DNA of 64,000 nt, taken from positions 124,001 through 188,000 of the forward strand of contig NZ_JAJKBJ010000002.1 in the NCBI RefSeq assembly GCF_023618015.1, read 5' to 3'. Below are positions 59,371 to 64,000 of this stretch, piece by piece. The notes beneath the pieces are model-generated. The model had not been told where the DNA came from. It searched no databases and saw nothing but the letters and a program-made list of their open reading frames with translations. Each line of letters begins with the position of its first letter. Position 1 is the first letter of the stretch. The position numbers and the translations under genes were made by a program. This DNA is from Legionella maioricensis (GTDB taxonomy: Bacteria > Pseudomonadota > Gammaproteobacteria > Legionellales > Legionellaceae).

Positions 59371-60930
59371 ATGCAAAATAGTAATTTCTCGCTAATAAAA
59401 AATCGGCTAATTAATCCTTTTAAAACCCACGCGCAGAGTATTCAGAAAGACCGTCAGGCCACCCAATATGTTTTTCTAATTATAGGCCTTTCCTTATTAA
59501 TTCATATAGTATGCATCACGTCCACTGTATTGCTGGCGGAAGAGGCTTATTACTGGAACTATGCCCAACACCTTGATTTTAGTTATTTGGATCACCCACC
59601 TATGGTGGCTCTACTTATTAAATTATCTACATCAGTCTTGGGTACTCATGAATTCGGCGTACGCATGATAAGCCTGGTCTGTTGGATGCTGATGGCTTTT
59701 TTTAGTTATAAACAAACTCAATTAATCAATAAAGGCTCAGGGCCATACGCTCTTATGTTATTGGCCATATTACCCTTTTTTGTTCTCCATTCTGTGGTCA
59801 TTACTCCTGACGTTCCCCTTATTGCCTGCTGGTCCGCATCGCTTTACTGCCTTTATCGCGCCCTGACTCTAAATGAATCGAATTTCTGGTACGCCGCAGG
59901 AATCTGGCTTGGATTAGGCATGCTTTCAAAATACACCATTTCCCTGTTAGGAATAGCGACTCTTTTTTATATGCTCATCATCCCTACTGCTCGCCTATGG
60001 TTCAGGCGTAAAGAACCCTACCTTTGTGCTCTTATTGCGGCCTTTATTTTTACCCCGGTTATTTATTGGAATGCAACTCACCACTGGGTTTCCTTTGTAT
60101 TTCAAAGCAGCCGCCGCTTTGCTTCCATTTCGTCTTTCCATTTACCTCAATTGATTGGATTGTCCCTTCTTTTTTTAATGCCAATTGGCATCTATGGATT
60201 TTGGAAACTGGTGAAAAAAGGTACTTTGGAGTTACCGGAGATTAATGCCCAGGCGAAACATTTCATGCGTATTTATACTTTAATTCCCTTGGGATTTTTT
60301 GCTTTATTTAGTTTAAATCATTCTATAAAATTTAATTGGATAGGCCCCATATTTTTAGCTCTTCTTCCCTGGTTGGCAGCACTTATCGCTAACGACCAGA
60401 AAAAACGCCCTCTCTGGTTAAAATCCTCGGTTTTTTTAGTAATATGTTATGGTGCGATTCTATTAATTGGCTATGCCAACAAATCAGAAGTAATCCAAGA
60501 GAAGCTCCTCAAAGACGTCATTGCCTGGGATACCCTAACAGAGCAATTTCATGAGATTGCCAAAAGCGTGGAAGCAAAAACAAAGGCCATACCAACCTTT
60601 GTTCCGCTGGATAATTACCGCATAGGTAGTGAGCTGTCCTTTTATCAGGCCAAGTTTCTGACCCAAGGCAATATAACCAATGTTTATCCCATAGCAGGAG
60701 CCCATATTTTAGGGGGAGAGAGTTTAATGTATCGTTACTGGTCAAAAAAAGAAGATTTTTTAAATAAACCCTTGATTCTGATCACTACAGATCTCCAATC
60801 TTTTAACACTGCTGCACTTAAACAACAAATTATTGAGCTCTCAGAAGCAAAAAAAGTGGACTCGGTAAGCCAGGGCCAGGGAATAATCAGTACTCCCTAC
60901 TACTACAAGGTGGTACAACTAAAACAATAG
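59371..60930 (+). CDS. GT39-family (ArnT-like) membrane glycosyltransferase
   Basis: This 519-residue protein belongs to the dolichyl-phosphate mannosyltransferase/ArnT group, which moves a sugar from a polyprenyl-phosphate carrier to a periplasmic acceptor such as lipid A or a protein. After a helix at about residues 29-52 comes EEAYYWNYAQHLDFSYLDHP, the acidic loop (Glu and two Asp, the latter in DFSYLDHPP) expected in this fold, then about 10 further helices. It ends in a periplasmic-type C-terminal domain (FVPLDNYRIGSELSFYQAKF). The ATG at 59371 is used because AGGAAG lies before it; upstream in-frame codons overlap the fumC terminator. It is a close paralogue of the gene at 61237. Confidence 0.85.
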   Translation: MQNSNFSLIKNRLINPFKTHAQSIQKDRQATQYVFLIIGLSLLIHIVCITSTVLLAEEAYYWNYAQHLDFSYLDHPPMVALLIKLSTSVLGTHEFGVRMISLVCWMLMAFFSYKQTQLINKGSGPYALMLLAILPFFVLHSVVITPDVPLIACWSASLYCLYRALTLNESNFWYAAGIWLGLGMLSKYTISLLGIATLFYMLIIPTARLWFRRKEPYLCALIAAFIFTPVIYWNATHHWVSFVFQSSRRFASISSFHLPQLIGLSLLFLMPIGIYGFWKLVKKGTLELPEINAQAKHFMRIYTLIPLGFFALFSLNHSIKFNWIGPIFLALLPWLAALIANDQKKRPLWLKSSVFLVICYGAILLIGYANKSEVIQEKLLKDVIAWDTLTEQFHEIAKSVEAKTKAIPTFVPLDNYRIGSELSFYQAKFLTQGNITNVYPIAGAHILGGESLMYRYWSKKEDFLNKPLILITTDLQSFNTAALKQQIIELSEAKKVDSVSQGQGIISTPYYYKVVQLKQ

Positions 60931-61025
60931 AAAATATTTTATTGCACGTAGGCATGAGAAGAAATACGCCATCTAGAGCAACCCAGCCTTTTATTCTCCA
61001 ATTTCTCACCAGAGAAAGAAGGTCT

Positions 61026-61054
61026 TTCTCATTGAGTTGATTTCATACTATAAT
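61026..61054 (+). promoter_or_regulatory. Candidate sigma-70 promoter upstream of the second GT39 gene
   Basis: TTCTCA (61026-61031), 17 bases, then a perfect TATAAT (61049-61054), about 150 bases before the leader frame and 183 before the gene. The -35 matches 4 of 6. Reported as a pattern match in the 306-base gap between the two GT39 genes; the remainder of that gap contains no other gene. Confidence 0.4.
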
Positions 61055-61202
61055 CGCCTGCATTAATCTACTTCGGAATTCCCTGCTTCGTTAGATACAT
61101 AAGCGTTAGTAAAAGGAAGGCTCTTGTTTTTCGCTGGGCAGGTTTCGATTAAATACTAACCCAATTACATTTTGCACCATAATCATCGTTCAAGAAGATA
61201 AT

Positions 61203-61244
61203 ATGAGAAATTGCACTTTTTTAATAAAAAAATCAAATGACTAA
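61203..61244 (+). other. 13-codon leader frame overlapping the second GT39 start
   Basis: ATG at 61203, with AAGAAG upstream, encodes MRNCTFLIKKSND and stops at TAA 61242-61244, overlapping the ATG at 61237 by 8 bases in another frame. Its sequence resembles the N-terminus of the paralogue at 59371 (MQNSNFSLIKN). It is either the original N-terminus cut off by a one-base frameshift in the T6/A7 runs, or a short coupling leader. Confidence 0.55.
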
Positions 61245-62760
61245 GCTATCTAAATCATATTCGGGCAGCATGCAAAAAGCCCCCCAGACCCTACTGTATC
61301 TTTTGCTTATTGTTGGTATTTCCTTATTAATCCATTTAGTATGTATGGCATCAGCTGATTTACTGGTTGAAGAAGCATACTATTGGAATTATGCCCAACA
61401 TCTGGATTTTAGTTATCTGGATCATCCCCCGATGGTCGCTCTGCTCATTAAATTCTCTACTTCAATTTTTGGTACCAATGAATTAAGTGTGCGCCTGACA
61501 AGCATCATCTGCTGGCTGCTAACCGCCCTTTTTAGTTATAAATTAACGCGGTTAATTAACCCTGACGCGGCATTATACGCAGTAATGTTGCTAGCAATAT
61601 TGCCCTTTTTTTTCCTTCAGTCGCTGGTCATTACCCCCGATCTCCCCCTTCTTGTTTGCTGGTCGGCATCGCTTTATTGTCTTTATCGCGCCCTGATTTT
61701 AAATGAAGCAAACTATTGGTATCTTGCTGGAGTCTGGCTTGGTTTAGGTATGCTGTCAAAATATACAATCGTATTACTGGGACTGGCAAGCCTTTATTAT
61801 GTAACTACGGTACCTACTGCGCGCCAATGGTTCAGACGCAAAGAGCCCTATGCATCTGTTCTTATTGCCGCCCTGTTATTTACTCCGGTTATTTATTGGA
61901 ATGCAACCCACCAATGGGCTTCTTTTTTATTTCAAAGCACACGTCGCTTCGCCTCAACCTCTTCTATAGATTTACATTATCTTCTTGCTTTAATCTTTAT
62001 TTTTATTACTCCGTTAGGTGTTTTGGGCTTGTGGGAGCTTTTGAAAAAAAATACTCTGCCGGTTATTAGCGATACAGTCAATACGAAGCGTTTCCTGCGC
62101 ATTTTTATCCTGGTGCCGTTGGGATTTTTTGCCTTGTTTAGCCTGAATCATGAAGTCAATTTAAATTGGATAGGTCCCCTGTTCTTAGCCCTTATACCCT
62201 GGCTTACTCTGCTTATAGCAAACAGTCCTAAAAATCATGCTCTTTGGTTAGGTACCGCCCTCTCTTTATTGACAGGGTATAGCAGTGCATTGCTAATAGC
62301 CACTTTTAATACTTCTGAATTGGTGCAGGAAAAATTATTTATAAAAGTTGTCGCTTGGGAGCCTTTAATTAAAAAATTTCATCATATAGCCCAACAAGTT
62401 GAAGCGAAAACCAAGAAAACCCCCGTTTTCATACCTTTAGATAACTTCCCTATAGGCAGCGAACTTTCTTTTTATCAGACTAAGTTCCTGGAGAAAGGCA
62501 GTATACTAAAAAGTTATCCCATTGCCGGTTCTCACCTTTTTGGTTTAGACAGTTTAATGTATCGCTATTGGTCAAAAGATATGGAACTTGCGGGAAGACC
62601 GCTGATTTTAATTTCAAAAGAGCTATGGCGCTTTGATCTTCCGGAAATCAAAAGACAAACCATTGAACAATCAAAATTGAAGAAGGTATGGTCAAAAGGT
62701 CAAGGCCAAGGAGTAAGAAATATTCCGTTTTATTATCAGGTAGTGCAAATGAAAGAATAA
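61237..62760 (+). CDS. GT39-family (ArnT-like) membrane glycosyltransferase, paralogue
   Basis: This 507-residue membrane protein is closely similar to the one at 59371 over the whole length from about residue 15: EEAYYWNYAQHLDFSYLDHP, the LGLGMLSKYTI helix, the FRRKEPY loop, the NLNWIGPLFLALIPW helix, and the C-terminal FIPLDNFPIGSELSFYQTKF. The start at 61237 has no ribosome site; ATG at 61270 (MQKAP) is an alternative, and the paralogue suggests the native N-terminus began at 61203 in another frame. It ends one base before the convergent GT2-GtrA gene. Donor and acceptor are unknown. Confidence 0.82.
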   Translation: MTKLSKSYSGSMQKAPQTLLYLLLIVGISLLIHLVCMASADLLVEEAYYWNYAQHLDFSYLDHPPMVALLIKFSTSIFGTNELSVRLTSIICWLLTALFSYKLTRLINPDAALYAVMLLAILPFFFLQSLVITPDLPLLVCWSASLYCLYRALILNEANYWYLAGVWLGLGMLSKYTIVLLGLASLYYVTTVPTARQWFRRKEPYASVLIAALLFTPVIYWNATHQWASFLFQSTRRFASTSSIDLHYLLALIFIFITPLGVLGLWELLKKNTLPVISDTVNTKRFLRIFILVPLGFFALFSLNHEVNLNWIGPLFLALIPWLTLLIANSPKNHALWLGTALSLLTGYSSALLIATFNTSELVQEKLFIKVVAWEPLIKKFHHIAQQVEAKTKKTPVFIPLDNFPIGSELSFYQTKFLEKGSILKSYPIAGSHLFGLDSLMYRYWSKDMELAGRPLILISKELWRFDLPEIKRQTIEQSKLKKVWSKGQGQGVRNIPFYYQVVQMKE

Positions 62761-62761
62761 A

Positions 62762-63886
62762 TTACTGTAAAACGGCCGGCTGTCTTTTTTCTCGCCAAAC
62801 AAGACGCGAATAAAAAAAATAATTTAATACCGAGCCCAGGATAACGCCTGAAACCATGATTAGATTTTCTTTTACATACCCCGTACCAAAGTAATGAGTC
62901 CCAAGTTTAACCCAGTTGCCTTGAAAGCCTACCATCAATACGGAGTATCCTACAAAAAAAGCAAAGGACTTAAACCGTTGGCTTAGGCTTCTTTTTTTAA
63001 ATGTAAATTGATTGTTTAAGATGAAATTATTCACTACAGCAGCTATAACAGCCAATTGCGCAGCAAAAAAAGGAGCAAAATTTAAGCGCAACGCATTATA
63101 GACCAGACACTGAATGACTAAGCCTATCAGACCCACTGCACACATGCTCATATAAGGTTTCAGTTCGTGAAAACGCAAAGTGGCCAAAACGCGCAGAGAA
63201 TCAAAGATACTATTTGCCGGGAGTTTGCTTTGTCCTTTTTCTCTATCCACGAACTCAATCGGATACTCAGCAATTTTTGCTTTAGTTTTGTGTAAGGCCC
63301 ATAGTAATTCTAATTTATAAGCATAATTATTAGAAATGAATCGTTCCGGTAACGCTTTATTCAAGGCAAGATAATGAGTTGCCCTAAAGCCGCTAGTAAA
63401 ATCTTTATACTTGGGCGTTAGAGCGATGCGCGCCACTATGTTACCCAGTTTAGACAAAAACTTACGATGCCAACCCCAATTGCGAGGAATAGATCCCCCA
63501 TTGATGTAGCGACTGCCTACAACGACATCGTGATCATGCATTTTTTCAATCATGGGCAAGAGATAATGCGGCTGATGCGATAAATCGGCATCAAACTCGA
63601 CAACAATGTCGGCCCCTAAATGAGTTAATGCATAACGCATCGCTTGTAAATAGGCAGAACCTAAACCTGTTTTTTTCGGTTCGGTTATTAAATGTAACTG
63701 GGGATATTGCTTCTGAAGCTGAGACACTAGGTCTTGAGTATTGTCCGTAGAGCAGCTATCAAAGACTAAAACATGAAAACTCATTGCAGAAGAAGAAGTG
63801 GCTTTAAAAACCTGATGAATCGTTTCTTCAATTACAAGGGACTCATTATAAGTTGGAATGATAATGACAACTGTTTTCATATTCAT
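62762..63886 (-). CDS. GT2 polyprenyl-phosphate sugar transferase fused to GtrA-like membrane domain
   Basis: This protein of about 374 residues has an N-terminal dolichol-phosphate-mannose-synthase-like GT2 domain (about 1-235): VVIIIPTYNESLVIEETI, the DSCSTDNTQDLV loop, EFDADLSHQPHYL (DxD-type metal site) and VVGSRYINGGS. It is followed by a GtrA-like domain of four helices (about 245-365) with NNFILNNQFTFKKR. Such fusions make a polyprenyl-phosphate sugar in the cytosol and may help flip it; GT39 enzymes can then use it in the periplasm, and two GT39 genes stand immediately opposite. The start is uncertain: ATG at 63886 or 63880; in-frame starts at 63904 and 63928 exist. The 114 bases to the window end look like its upstream region. 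Confidence 0.85.
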   Translation of the reverse strand: MNMKTVVIIIPTYNESLVIEETIHQVFKATSSSAMSFHVLVFDSCSTDNTQDLVSQLQKQYPQLHLITEPKKTGLGSAYLQAMRYALTHLGADIVVEFDADLSHQPHYLLPMIEKMHDHDVVVGSRYINGGSIPRNWGWHRKFLSKLGNIVARIALTPKYKDFTSGFRATHYLALNKALPERFISNNYAYKLELLWALHKTKAKIAEYPIEFVDREKGQSKLPANSIFDSLRVLATLRFHELKPYMSMCAVGLIGLVIQCLVYNALRLNFAPFFAAQLAVIAAVVNNFILNNQFTFKKRSLSQRFKSFAFFVGYSVLMVGFQGNWVKLGTHYFGTGYVKENLIMVSGVILGSVLNYFFYSRLVWREKRQPAVLQ

Positions 63887-64000
63887 AAATAAAGCGAACT
63901 CCATTTTCCCATGGCACAACTGATACATCTAAAACAGACATATAAACTTTTGAGTATAATGTAATTTAAACCTATATAGAAGAAGTTAGAACCAGAAAAC

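Overview
The window looks like a chromosomal segment of a Legionella species. It is A+T-rich and carries Legionella-type genes: a Legionella-family major outer membrane protein homologue, tatA/tatB separated from tatC, degraded effector-like reading frames and many small palindromic repeats. Housekeeping genes are clearly gammaproteobacterial (ubiB-tatAB, rsmA-apaH, rsmE-trxA, rho, ubiD-fre, fumC, panD, hspQ). The species cannot be decided from the sequence. No rRNA, tRNA, CRISPR array, phage or intact insertion sequence was recognised.

Layout. Positions 1-700 hold the end of ubiB followed by tatA and tatB. Positions 800-14800 are a mosaic of single genes: an MFS transporter, three envelope/secreted proteins in a row (beta-barrel, propeller-like, MOMP-like), a tubby/LURP-like exported protein, a zinc alcohol dehydrogenase, an ArfB-type ribosome rescue factor, a fused MsrB-MsrA, an MltB-like transglycosylase and a di-haem cytochrome, with palindromic repeats and one decayed effector-like pseudogene between them. 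Positions 14900-19500 hold a cholera/pertussis-toxin-like ADP-ribosyltransferase candidate, a CPA2 antiporter, a broken second copy of part of the ADP-ribosyltransferase gene, and an acidic coiled-coil protein that could be an effector. Positions 19582-24230 are a four-gene TolC/MacA/MacB-type export operon. Positions 24297-27252 are the rsmA-TraI_2-apaH operon.

The centre of interest is 27537-48116, about 20.6 kb all on the minus strand: two giant paralogous synthases (2906 and 2619 residues) that enclose a phosphomannomutase/phosphoglucomutase, two paralogous HAD-IB phosphatases and an aminoglycoside-phosphotransferase-fold kinase. The synthases read FAAL-ACP-KS-AT-KR-ACP-C-C and FAAL-ACP-KS-AT-KR-ACP-C. 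They have no DH, ER, amino-acid adenylation or thioesterase domain. The simplest inference is that each activates a fatty acid, extends it once with malonyl units, reduces it to a 3-hydroxyacyl chain and transfers it by a condensation domain to a hydroxyl or amine, perhaps on a sugar supplied by the small genes, giving an acylated sugar or an acyloxyacyl lipid. The divergent neighbour is panD, which makes the beta-alanine needed for CoA and phosphopantetheine.

Positions 48540-57699 return to ordinary genes: panD, tatC, an exported choloylglycine-hydrolase-family enzyme, a periplasmic beta-carbonic anhydrase, hspQ, ubiD-fre, rho, trxA and rsmE. Positions 57823-63886 carry fumC with a strong terminator, then two paralogous GT39 glycosyltransferases and a convergent GT2-GtrA fusion, probably an envelope-glycan modification set. 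The second GT39 gene has an odd start region with a short leader frame that looks like a frameshifted original N-terminus.
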